Of a stretch of 5,712 nt of DNA, positions 1 through 5,712 are shown one piece after another. The translations under genes and the position numbers were made by a program. How positions within the stretch are numbered: position 1 is the stretch's first letter; each line of letters starts with the position of its first letter. The notes under the pieces are model-generated. The model ran no database searches. It saw only the letters and a program-made list of their open reading frames with translations, and was not told the DNA's origin. Source of the stretch: an uncultured Oscillospiraceae bacterium (GTDB lineage: Bacteria > Bacillota > Clostridia > Oscillospirales > Acutalibacteraceae); assembly GCA_905193585.1 (NCBI GenBank), contig CAJJPG010000112.1:1-5712 (forward strand), given 5' to 3'.

Positions 1-221
1 ACTCGCCGATATATGTCGTTTTTGTCGGTTTCCTTTTTATGCCGCCAGTCTTTTGCATAAGCGCCGCTTTTGTTGGGTGATGTTTTTTTGAGCGATTTAA
101 CAAGCTTTTTCGCGGCGTCGTCGGTCGCCTTTTTGATATCTTCCCGAACTTCTTGTGTGTATTTTTTTAAGGCGCTGACAATCTCATCACTGAAATTAGC
201 CGCTGTTACTTCGTGTCTCAT
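1..221 (-). CDS. HK97 gp10-like tail-completion / neck protein, 3' end cut by window edge
   Basis: Partial gene: 73 codons are visible from an ATG at 219-221 and the frame is still open at base 1. The protein begins MRHEVTAANFSDEIVSALKK and is rich in Lys, Asp and Glu. Around residues 51-61 it has TSPNKSGAYAKDW, which matches the 'TP..tGaya..w' signature near the middle of HK97 gp10-like proteins, which join the head-completion complex to the tail tube. Those proteins are usually about 110-150 residues, so roughly half should be present. The start overlaps the stop of the upstream joining gene as ATGA, indicating translational coupling. The purine-rich upstream stretch (GAGGAG at 234-239, 12 bases from the ATG) may serve as the ribosome binding site. 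The family call rests on the motif plus the fixed position after the gp6-like and joining genes; the C-terminal half is not visible. Confidence 0.8.
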   Translation of the reverse strand, partial: MRHEVTAANFSDEIVSALKKYTQEVREDIKKATDDAAKKLVKSLKKTSPNKSGAYAKDWRHKKETDKNDIYRR

Positions 222-517
222 TGCTCTCCGACTCTCCTCTCCAAATAAAGCTCCGCAAATTCGTCTAAAACGAATGTACGGTATACAGAGTAATAATCGC
301 CCTCTATTCTGACGACCGATTGTCCGGAATATTCCTGTTTCCAAAGCTTTACACGGTACTGCGGCTTAAAGCCTACCGTTGCCGCTTTTAAAAACTCCTG
401 TTGACCCGCGCTTAATATTTCGCAGAATACGGCGGTTTCGGTGCGCTCTTTAACAATATTGTTGCCGAGCGCATCTTCTTCGGTGATTTCGGTTATAAGA
501 TATACAACGTCATTCAT
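218..517 (-). CDS. Phage head-tail joining (head-closure) protein
   Basis: 99-residue protein starting MNDVVYLITEI. It resembles the phage head-tail joining family (SPP1 gp16 / HK97 head-closure type): a small beta-rich protein that docks under the connector ring and plugs the filled head. Visible family-like features are the early 'E..DALGN.I..E..T.VFCE' stretch (residues 13-33), a central 'YRVKLW' strand (54-59), and a C-terminal 'YSVYRTFVLDEFAELYLERRVG' segment (76-97), typical of the final strands. A longer reading from an ATG at 530-532 is possible, but the ATG at 515-517 is preferred. It has GAGGA 6 bases upstream and overlaps the stop of the preceding gene as ATGA. Its own stop likewise overlaps the next gene as ATGA. 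Assignment is from sequence resemblance and gene order; function is inferred from the family. Confidence 0.85.
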   Translation of the reverse strand: MNDVVYLITEITEEDALGNNIVKERTETAVFCEILSAGQQEFLKAATVGFKPQYRVKLWKQEYSGQSVVRIEGDYYSVYRTFVLDEFAELYLERRVGEQ

Positions 518-771
518 CGGTATTCCTCGCACATGCTCATAGCGTCGCGCAGGCGCTCGTAAGCTTTAAGATAATCGTCGCCTTTGCCCATAAAGTTATA
601 TATCCACTTACAGTAGAGGACAACGCATTGGACAGCGAGCTCGTTTTCGGTTTTATTCGCACCGACGCCCACTCTACCCATGTCAAGCAGGGCGGCGTCA
701 ATGTTTCTTTTTAAATCATCATCAAGCGCGTCGTTTGAAAACCTCAGCGCCTTTTTAACCTTTTCAAACAT
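514..771 (-). CDS. gp6-like head-tail connector protein
   Basis: 85-residue, largely helical protein starting MFEKVKKALRFSND. It fits the phage gp6-like / 'DNA-packaging' connector family (HK97 gp6, SPP1 gp15), which forms a ring under the portal after packaging. Visible features are an N-terminal 'LDDDLKRNIDAALLDM' helix (residues 16-31), a second 'ELAVQCVVLYCKWIYNF' helix (44-60), and the C-terminal 'YLKAYERLRDAMSMCEEYR', closely resembling the 'Y...L...LSLS.EYR' ending common in Bacillota phages. It is at the short end for the family. AAAGGGG lies 7 bases before the ATG, within the 17-base gap after the capsid gene, the largest gap here. The stop overlaps the next start as ATGA. Family assignment is good from the C-terminal motif and synteny. 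Confidence 0.87.
   Translation of the reverse strand: MFEKVKKALRFSNDALDDDLKRNIDAALLDMGRVGVGANKTENELAVQCVVLYCKWIYNFMGKGDDYLKAYERLRDAMSMCEEYR
524..528 (-). promoter_or_regulatory. Ribosome binding site deciding the joining-protein start
   Basis: GAGGA read on the minus strand, 6 bases before the ATG at 515-517. This spacing supports that start over the in-frame ATG at 530-532. The site lies inside the last codons of the upstream gp6-like gene. Confidence 0.7.
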
Positions 772-778
772 CTAACCG

Positions 779-785
779 CCCCTTT
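779..785 (-). promoter_or_regulatory. Ribosome binding site of the gp6-like connector gene
   Basis: AAAGGGG on the minus strand, 7 bases before the ATG at 769-771. It sits in the only noteworthy intergenic gap (772-788), between the capsid stop and the connector start, so this gene is initiated independently rather than by stop/start overlap. Confidence 0.6.
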
Positions 786-788
786 CGA

Positions 789-1925
789 TTAGGCTGTAGC
801 TTTTACAAGCTTTACGAACGCTTCGGAATCTGCGATTTTTGAGTCGAACATCGCAACGCCTAAGTATCTGTAGCTGTTGGTTGTGATGTCGAAGTCGCTT
901 TTAACGGTGATGTTCTGCGAAAGGTTGCCGACAATCTTTTTGAAATCGCCGAGATATGCTTCGTGAACGGTTACATTGTCGTCAAGCATAACCGGATAAC
1001 CGTAAATATAATAGTTGTGACCCTCAACTGTAACTATTTTGTTCCTGCTGTTGTCCTGCAACGGCATAAAGTCGGTAAAGAGGGTTTTTTTGCTCATAAG
1101 GAACTTGGCGTTTGCGTCATATACGCCGTCGAGCAAGCCTATAAGTGCCTGAACGTTCGTGGCGGACAGCGTTCCCGTTTTCGTTACGGTAACGCTGTTT
1201 GTGTCGCCCCACGTTGCCGCAGAGCCTACTCCGGCCGGCTGTTCGCTGCCTGTGCCCGAAACGAGGAAAGCGCCTATCTTTTCGGCGACCTTCTCGGCTA
1301 TCATATCGGTAAGCCAACCTTCAAAAATGTCTATAGACATTGTTTTAACCGTTTCGGATACCTGAACAAGCTTTACTATTTCGTAGCTTGTAAGGGTTAC
1401 GGTTGTAAAGGTATCGGCGCCGGCGGTAATTGGGGCATTCTCGGCGTGAATTGCCGCGTCCGCTTTGGCGTTTTCTACCGCGAATTTAACATTGCCCGAA
1501 ACATTGAGCAGGGTTATCTCGCCGAGCAGAGGTGCGTGCTGCTTTAATTTCTTGATAATCTCGTTCGCGGTGCTTGTTGGTATAACGGCACCGGCAGAGC
1601 TTGAGCCACTTGAAAGCGCACGCTTTTCAACCTCGGTAAGTTCGAGATTTCTCAAATTCTTCAAGAATGCCGAACGGTATTCGGGGCTTGAAGTATCAAA
1701 GCTCCTTTTTTCCTCGGTTGGAATTACGGGCGCGCCTTCTCCTGCGGCACCGTTCCCGATTTTATCAAGAATACCCCTCCTTGTCTCAATTTCGCCGAGC
1801 AGTCTTGCGCGCTCTGCAATAAGGTTGTCAACCTCTTTACCGAGCGCGTCGAGATTTGCACCCTCGGTGTTCATTTCCGCTTTTATAGCGGACAGTCTTT
1901 CTTCGATTTCCTGTAATCTTGCCAT
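789..1925 (-). CDS. Major capsid protein, HK97 fold, with N-terminal delta-domain-like coiled coil
   Basis: 378-residue shell protein of the HK97 family. Residues 3-55 form a heptad-like, charged helical stretch (LQEIEERLSAIKAE through ETRRGIL), as in the HK97 delta domain that acts as internal scaffold. A flexible linker rich in Gly, Ala and Pro follows (58-72), then 'EYRSAFLKNLR' (82-92) and 'GSSSAGAVIPTSTANEIIKKL' (107-127), the usual start of the mature fold in this family. The remainder has the expected E-loop/P-domain region (140-195), a helix 'GWLTDMIAEKVAEKIGAFLVSGTG' (203-226), A-domain segments such as 'AKFLMSKKTLFTDFMPLQD' (273-291), and the C-terminal 'SYRYLGVAMFDSKIADSEAFVKL' (351-373). 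No separate scaffold gene lies between protease and capsid, consistent with the fused delta domain. Cleavage by the adjacent protease, probably between about residues 73 and 112, is inferred; the exact site is not visible. AAGGAG precedes the ATG. Confidence 0.95.
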   Translation of the reverse strand: MARLQEIEERLSAIKAEMNTEGANLDALGKEVDNLIAERARLLGEIETRRGILDKIGNGAAGEGAPVIPTEEKRSFDTSSPEYRSAFLKNLRNLELTEVEKRALSSGSSSAGAVIPTSTANEIIKKLKQHAPLLGEITLLNVSGNVKFAVENAKADAAIHAENAPITAGADTFTTVTLTSYEIVKLVQVSETVKTMSIDIFEGWLTDMIAEKVAEKIGAFLVSGTGSEQPAGVGSAATWGDTNSVTVTKTGTLSATNVQALIGLLDGVYDANAKFLMSKKTLFTDFMPLQDNSRNKIVTVEGHNYYIYGYPVMLDDNVTVHEAYLGDFKKIVGNLSQNITVKSDFDITTNSYRYLGVAMFDSKIADSEAFVKLVKATA

Positions 1926-1926
1926 T

Positions 1927-2583
1927 TTAATTTACTCCTTCTAATTTTAATTTTAACTCCAATTTTCTGCGCTTAATGCTTTCCGCATTTCGTCTTTCCC
2001 TTTCCGCGTCAAACGAACGGCGTGCCGAAATTGAAGTAGTATCGTAAGCGGGTATGTCTACCGCTGATACATCGTACACTTTGTCTATTTTAGTTATGGT
2101 TCTTACGGTTATATCGGGTGTGCTGTCGGTTCGCTCTATGTACTTGTATTCGCACTCTTTGATTGTAAAAGCGAACGACATTTTGTCTATCAAGCCGTTT
2201 TCGATATCTCTGTAAAGCTCTGCGTGACCCTCATCGCCCGATAAAAGCTCTGCCGACATATGCAAGCCGTCGCTTTCGGTGGTAAGCCCCAAAGAGCCGT
2301 TGCGTGTGCGTGCGTATACGCGCCCGTGATGATTGCAGTTGAAAATAACATCTGACAGATCTGCGCCGTCAAACGCTCCTGTGGCTACCTTTTCACGGTA
2401 TTCGTAATTTTTGCCCCTGTAAAGCACGGTCTCGGTATCGAATACGCACGGTACGCCCTCTACAATCAGCTTTTTGCCGCTGTCACCCTCTGCTCTTGTG
2501 TTAATGCCGGTGATGTTAAAATCTCTGAACTCGACGCCTTTATCGGTCATAAGCCTTTCAATGTTTTCAATTTCTTTGTTCAT
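1927..2583 (-). CDS. HK97-family prohead protease (peptidase S78)
   Basis: 218-residue serine protease that cleaves the capsid delta domain inside the procapsid before DNA packaging. Visible family motifs are 'LIVEGVPCVFDTE' (residues 39-51), 'EYREKVATGAFDGAD' (61-75), the catalytic-His block 'FNCNHHGRVYARTRNGSLGL' (81-100; His85 is the likely catalytic His), and 'GLHMSAEL' (106-113). 'IENGLIDKMSFAFTI' (127-141) holds the likely nucleophile Ser136, and 'DVSAVDIPAYDTTSISAR' (171-188) follows. After that comes a highly charged tail (189-218), as often found in the self-cleaved C-terminus. The frame stays open upstream to an ATG at 2707-2709, but that would add 42 non-family residues read over the portal gene. 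The ATG at 2581-2583 has GAGGAG 10 bases upstream and is chosen. The start overlaps the portal 3' end by 17 bases. Confidence 0.95.
   Translation of the reverse strand: MNKEIENIERLMTDKGVEFRDFNITGINTRAEGDSGKKLIVEGVPCVFDTETVLYRGKNYEYREKVATGAFDGADLSDVIFNCNHHGRVYARTRNGSLGLTTESDGLHMSAELLSGDEGHAELYRDIENGLIDKMSFAFTIKECEYKYIERTDSTPDITVRTITKIDKVYDVSAVDIPAYDTTSISARRSFDAERERRNAESIKRRKLELKLKLEGVN
1935..1941 (-). promoter_or_regulatory. Strong ribosome binding site of the capsid gene in an AT-rich context
   Basis: GAAGGAG on the minus strand, 9 bases before the capsid ATG at 1923-1925. The spacer is TAAATTAAA and the upstream flank is nearly all A and T, so little RNA structure is expected. The site overlaps the last codons of the protease gene, whose stop is only 1 base from the capsid start. 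Confidence 0.75.
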
Positions 2584-3763
2584 CTGTTTTTTTCTCCTCG
2601 TTAACGAGATTTTTGGTATCTGTACCATCAAGATTGTTAGTTTCAATATATTCCTTGCGGATATAACGCTTATCGCCGTTTTCAACGGGCGACATATTGA
2701 ATATTTCAAGTCCTTGGTTATGGGTCATAAATCCGCGGTCAAACAGCTGTGTGACCGTGTTCAGCTTTTCGGAATTGGTGAGATATTGCAGTCTGTTGGC
2801 GGTGAACATAATTTGATTGCCGCAAGCCACCTCGCGTTCCGAAAAGACCATATTTGTGTGGACAAGGCTCGCCTCTATCGCGAAAGGCTCAATTTTTCCC
2901 TCGTAATATGCGTTCCATTCATCCGATGTAAAATTGTTTTGCAAAATCTTTTCGTTTGTGCCGAAATATGTAAAGACATTTTCCTTGATTTGTGACATCT
3001 GCATAGGATTTACGATGAACGGTTTTGAATCTATTACCTTCACATCCTCATATTTTGCGTCGTACATCATAACGCCGCCGTTATTTGTGACAGTTAAATT
3101 ATTTTCGATAAATCTTTTTCGTTCTTCCTTTATCGTTTTGTCTTTAAGCGAATTCGCCAGCTTTGCAAGAAAACGGATTGACGCCCCATTTTTAATTCCC
3201 TCGATTATTCCCTGATTCTGAACATTCATAAGGTCCATTGTCGGGCGCATACAGGCGTTGCTCTCACCGAACAGCTCGTCGCGGTATTGAAATTGATTCA
3301 TTATGCCGACGTTTTCCAGCTCAACGCTACCGTGTTGTCCATTTCCGAAATCATAGCGCAAATATCTCTTTTTATCGTAATCGACAATTCTGCATTTGCT
3401 TGTAAGCAAAGGATAAAAGCCGATTATCTCAAAGAAATTATCATACAGCGGCGCTATGAAAGCTGTGTTGTCCGTCATATATACCGTAGCAAGCCTGTAA
3501 AGATATTTTTTCGCGTCCATAATACGGTTAGGCTTAAATTGCAGTGTTCTTTCAAGCTTTTGATTGCCCGAGCCTTTAATTTCCGGCTTGAGCTTTGAAC
3601 AGTGAGTTGCGAAGGAATGTATCGCTGCTCTCGTAAGCTCCATTTCGTACAGCCCGCCCTCAAAAGAGGAAAATATCGGCACGTATCCGTTCATAAGGCG
3701 AAAATAATCGCTCACTTTTTGCTCCATTTTTTCTTTTTGACGGATTTTTTCAAATAATCCCAC
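2567..3763 (-). CDS. Phage portal protein (HK97 family)
   Basis: 398-residue portal subunit. Twelve copies form the ring at one capsid vertex through which DNA is pumped and to which the neck attaches. Family features: N-terminal 'MGLFEKIRQK'; 'ELTRAAIHSFATHCSKLKPEI' (residues 42-62); 'PNRIMDAKKYLYRLATVYMTDNTAFIAPLYD' (78-108), matching the 'PN...s...f.......l..Gnay' block; and 'YFGTNEKILQNNFTSDEWNAYYEGKIEPFAIEASLVHTNMVF' (266-307), the stem/wing region. The C-terminal 'DRGFMTHNQGLEIFNMSPVENGDKRYI' (342-368) corresponds to the 'G..t.NE.R...gl.Pv.gGd' crown motif. The start is GTG at 3761-3763, directly abutting the terminase TAA, with GAGGGTG 5 bases upstream. The next Met (residue 13) would lose the conserved N-terminus. 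The acidic/basic tail (residues 387-398) overlaps the protease gene. Confidence 0.96.
   Translation of the reverse strand: MGLFEKIRQKEKMEQKVSDYFRLMNGYVPIFSSFEGGLYEMELTRAAIHSFATHCSKLKPEIKGSGNQKLERTLQFKPNRIMDAKKYLYRLATVYMTDNTAFIAPLYDNFFEIIGFYPLLTSKCRIVDYDKKRYLRYDFGNGQHGSVELENVGIMNQFQYRDELFGESNACMRPTMDLMNVQNQGIIEGIKNGASIRFLAKLANSLKDKTIKEERKRFIENNLTVTNNGGVMMYDAKYEDVKVIDSKPFIVNPMQMSQIKENVFTYFGTNEKILQNNFTSDEWNAYYEGKIEPFAIEASLVHTNMVFSEREVACGNQIMFTANRLQYLTNSEKLNTVTQLFDRGFMTHNQGLEIFNMSPVENGDKRYIRKEYIETNNLDGTDTKNLVNEEKKTDEQRN
2594..2599 (-). promoter_or_regulatory. Ribosome binding site deciding the protease start
   Basis: GAGGAG on the minus strand, 10 bases before the ATG at 2581-2583. The spacer begins with a run of seven A. 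It lies within the final portal codons, so protease translation is probably coupled to portal translation. Confidence 0.7.
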
Positions 3764-5425
3764 TTAAACACCCTCGTTCAATTCAATGTATTTGTCCTTT
3801 TTGTTTTGCAAGACCGTATATGCGCACAGAAGAGCTATTGTGCCGTCTATGCGCTGTCTCGGGTCAAGACCCTTTACGGGCTGAATATTGCCGTTTATAT
3901 CCGTTTTGACGTTGGTATTTATTAAGCACCATTTGTCAATCGGATTGTTGTTGTACACAATGTTGTGTGTCTTAAAATCCGCCGCAAGATCCTTCATAGG
4001 CTGTGACAGCGTGTATACGCCCTGTCTTATCGGTATCATTGAATTTTTACCAAACTCCATTTGAAATTCTCTAAGCAATGTATCGTCTATATGCCATGGG
4101 TCATAGCCTATATACATCGTGTATAAATCTTCGACGTCACGCAATTCTTTAAACCATTCGAGAAAAATGCGCTTATCGCATTTATTCCCCGGGCAGGTGC
4201 GCAAATATCCTTGCGATATCCACAGCTCATACGGCACATTGTCTCGCCCTTGCCTTTTACCCTCGTTCGAGTATTTATCGATAACCGCCTGCGGCAGCCA
4301 GTACATCTGTCTGACATAGATTTTATCGTCGCCCGGGCGCATGCAAATCGCTTTTGCGGCGTTTAAATCTATGCTGTCGGCAGCGTCGAATCCGCCTATG
4401 CAATAATCGAACTTTAAATCGAATTTTTCTTCGTTATCGAGATCTTCAAAGTTGAGCCACGCAGCTTCGTTCGTTTGCGGTATGTTGAAATCCTTGACAA
4501 GCACGGTCGGTTTAAAGCTCGGGTCCGCCTTTGCTTTTTCCACCATTTGAACAAGATAATCTTCTCTTTTTATAGTCCCCAGCCCCGGATTTGCTTTAAT
4601 CCACATTTTCGGATTATCCCATTCCGAAACATCATCGAGTTCGTAAATAAACGGCAAAAAGCGTTTGTTTTGCTCTTCACCGTAAATTATTTTCCTCGCG
4701 TATTCGTACTGCGCATCAAATATGCCGTTTCTCACAAAGCCGTTTGTCGTGATACAAAAAAGCAACGGTTGACATCTTGCCCCCATTGCCTGTTTAATCA
4801 AATCGTATATATCTCTGTTTTTTATTGCTGCCAGCTCATCAATGACCGCGCAATGGATATCAAGGCCGTCAAGGCTGTTTGAATTGCTCGCAAGTGCTTT
4901 TATAAACCCCATATTAAACGGGAAGTACAAATCTGCGGCGCGCTTTTTGATATGCCGGCTCAACGCCGGAGATTGCTTAACCATCTTATGCGCGGCATTA
5001 AAGCCTAATTTCGCTTGGTCGAGCATAGTTGCGATGTTGTAAATCTGCGGTGCGCCTTCACCGTCGTCTACGAGCATATCGTTTTCAACGGCGGCGGTTT
5101 CGGTGGTTTTTCCGTTTTTTCTGCCCTCGATAATTAAAACCTCGTTGTACTGCCGCATATCTTTATCGTCCACAAAACCGAAAATTGCTTGCAGTCGCGC
5201 TTTTTGAAATAATTCCAATTTCAGCGGCGTGCCTATTTTTCCGGTTGGGAGTTTGCAAAACGTTTCAATGAAGTCTGTGTGTCTTTTAGCCTCTTTGCTG
5301 TCGAAATGAAATTCCCCCGGGTGTGCATATTGCTCCAAAAGGCGTTCGCTTTGCCGTTTCAGCTTCTCGCAGGCGACTATCCTGCCGTCGCACACGGCGG
5401 AAAAGTATTTTTCAAATTCCGTCAT
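3764..5425 (-). CDS. terL: Terminase large subunit (packaging ATPase and nuclease)
   Basis: 553-residue DNA-packaging motor: it cuts the concatemer and drives DNA into the procapsid by ATP hydrolysis. The N-terminal ATPase domain shows a Walker A-like 'EGRKNGKTTE' (residues 100-109), a Walker B 'HCAVIDELAA' (191-200, Asp196-Glu197), and a coupling motif 'CITTNG' (224-229). The C-terminal RNase H-like nuclease domain has three acidic residues in the expected places: Asp347 in 'CIGGFDAADSIDLNA', Asp442 in 'YIGYDPWHIDD', and Asp527 in 'RIDGTIALLCAY'. Length and all motifs agree with an intact Terminase_1-type protein. The ATG at 5423-5425 overlaps the small-terminase stop as ATGA. No convincing Shine-Dalgarno sequence precedes it (the upstream 20 bases are mostly A and T), so coupling to the small subunit is inferred. 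The TAA abuts the portal GTG with no gap. Confidence 0.98.
   Translation of the reverse strand: MTEFEKYFSAVCDGRIVACEKLKRQSERLLEQYAHPGEFHFDSKEAKRHTDFIETFCKLPTGKIGTPLKLELFQKARLQAIFGFVDDKDMRQYNEVLIIEGRKNGKTTETAAVENDMLVDDGEGAPQIYNIATMLDQAKLGFNAAHKMVKQSPALSRHIKKRAADLYFPFNMGFIKALASNSNSLDGLDIHCAVIDELAAIKNRDIYDLIKQAMGARCQPLLFCITTNGFVRNGIFDAQYEYARKIIYGEEQNKRFLPFIYELDDVSEWDNPKMWIKANPGLGTIKREDYLVQMVEKAKADPSFKPTVLVKDFNIPQTNEAAWLNFEDLDNEEKFDLKFDYCIGGFDAADSIDLNAAKAICMRPGDDKIYVRQMYWLPQAVIDKYSNEGKRQGRDNVPYELWISQGYLRTCPGNKCDKRIFLEWFKELRDVEDLYTMYIGYDPWHIDDTLLREFQMEFGKNSMIPIRQGVYTLSQPMKDLAADFKTHNIVYNNNPIDKWCLINTNVKTDINGNIQPVKGLDPRQRIDGTIALLCAYTVLQNKKDKYIELNEGV
3769..3775 (-). promoter_or_regulatory. Ribosome binding site supporting the GTG start of the portal gene
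   Basis: GAGGGTG on the minus strand, 5 bases before the GTG at 3761-3763 and within the last codons of the large terminase (coding ...NEGV). It supports the GTG start over the ATG twelve codons further in. Confidence 0.65.
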
Positions 5426-5712
5426 TTTTGTTTTTTGATAAAATCCATAAGTTCGTCGTCACCACCGATTTTTTCCGGTATCATATCGATGATGGTTTTC
5501 ATCAGAGCATTGTATTTGCCTATCATCGTGTTATATGACTTTTGCGCCGGGTGCTCCATTGTGGTATCAAAGCCGTTGCCGTTTTTGCACGATATAACCG
5601 CTCCCTCTTTTTTTACTTGTTTCTCGAGTTTTTTAAGGGTTTTTTCCATAAAAACAGCTCGATTTACAAGTTTTTGAGCTAAATCCCGCCTGTTTTCATC
5701 GACTAAATCGGG
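5422..5712 (-). CDS. terS: Terminase small subunit, P27-like, 5' end cut by window edge
   Basis: The reading frame is open to the right edge, so the start lies outside; 96 residues plus the stop are visible. An internal ATG at 5647-5649 would give only 75 residues and has no ribosome binding site. The 21 codons before it (PDLVDENRRDLAQKLVNRAVF) read straight into the family pattern, so the longer reading is chosen. In P27-like small terminases the C-terminal half typically shows a helix of this kind ('L.....f...tL..L...i...G'), then 'NG....hPA...Y......y...i..l...i'. Here this is 'VFMEKTLKKLEKQVKKEGAVI', 'KNGNGFDTTMEHPAQKSYNTMIGKYNALMKTIIDMIP' and a charged end. The protein would recognise the packaging site and regulate the large subunit; its N-terminal DNA-binding part is outside the window. 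The stop overlaps the large-terminase ATG as ATGA. Confidence 0.87.
   Translation of the reverse strand, partial: PDLVDENRRDLAQKLVNRAVFMEKTLKKLEKQVKKEGAVISCKNGNGFDTTMEHPAQKSYNTMIGKYNALMKTIIDMIPEKIGGDDELMDFIKKQK

Noticed and set aside
518..532. Five-residue N-terminal extension of the joining protein (MRGIP)
   Set aside because: The later ATG at 515-517 has GAGGA at 6 bases and an ATGA overlap with the upstream stop, as at the other neck-gene junctions.
772..788. Possible terminator or promoter in the gap between capsid and connector genes
   Set aside because: The gap is only 17 bases; it contains a ribosome binding site and no inverted repeat or T-run that would make a terminator.
963..1547. 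194-codon open frame on the plus strand opposite the capsid gene
   Set aside because: It is antisense to a clearly recognised capsid gene. The translation is rich in Cys, Arg, Tyr and Asn with no domain-like pattern, and no ribosome binding site or operon partner is evident. It is best explained as a shadow of the capsid codons.
1465..1944. 159-codon plus-strand open frame with hydrophobic, Ser-rich translation over the capsid 5' region
   Set aside because: It is antisense to the delta-domain codons; the Ser/Leu/Ile richness mirrors Glu/Arg/Lys codons on the true strand. There is no supporting start signal.
2584..2709. 42-residue N-terminal extension of the prohead protease
   Set aside because: It is read out of frame over portal codons with no protease-family similarity. 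The ATG at 2581-2583 has a good ribosome binding site and gives the usual family N-terminus.
2474..2995. 173-codon plus-strand open frame spanning the portal/protease junction
   Set aside because: It lies antisense across two well-supported genes. The membrane-like stretches in its translation come from complementing Lys/Glu-rich coding, not from a real membrane protein.
1..5712. Accessory cargo, defence system, CRISPR array, tRNA or insertion sequence hidden in the window
   Set aside because: Every stretch is accounted for by head-module genes on one strand. I saw no repeat-spacer pattern, terminal inverted repeats, tRNA-like fold or non-structural gene.

Overview
The window is a dense, single-strand block of tailed-phage morphogenesis genes, all read on the minus strand (right to left). 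It is the DNA-packaging and head module of an HK97-type siphophage or prophage. In transcription order it holds: small terminase (cut by the right edge), large terminase, portal, prohead protease, major capsid protein, gp6-like head-tail connector, head-closure/joining protein, and an HK97 gp10-like tail-completion protein (cut by the left edge). This is the canonical gene order of Caudoviricetes with an HK97-fold capsid.

Layout. 5422-5712: 3' part of a P27-like small terminase. 3764-5425: large terminase with ATPase and nuclease motifs. 2567-3763: portal with a GTG start. 1927-2583: S78-type prohead protease. 789-1925: capsid protein with an N-terminal coiled-coil (delta-domain-like) region. 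514-771, 218-517 and 1-221: the neck genes. Coding is practically continuous: the largest gap is 17 bases (772-788), three junctions are ATGA stop/start overlaps, one is a direct TAA-GTG abutment, one has a 1-base gap and one is a 17-base overlap. I see no promoter, terminator, tRNA, repeat array, integrase or accessory (moron) gene. There is no stretch without a gene to describe.

How the genes work together. Small and large terminase recognise and pump DNA through the portal ring into a procapsid built from the capsid protein, whose N-terminal region probably serves as internal scaffold and is removed by the protease. The three neck proteins then close the portal vertex and connect it to the tail, whose genes should lie beyond the left edge.

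Host. Strong AGGAGG-type ribosome binding sites, moderate-to-low GC and the flavour of the proteins suggest a Bacillota (Clostridia-like) host. That is inference only; nothing here fixes the host, and prophage versus free phage cannot be decided. I found no undescribed system. The points worth a second look are small: the A7 run at the portal/protease junction, the lack of a visible ribosome binding site for the large terminase, and the AT-rich ribosome binding region of the capsid gene.
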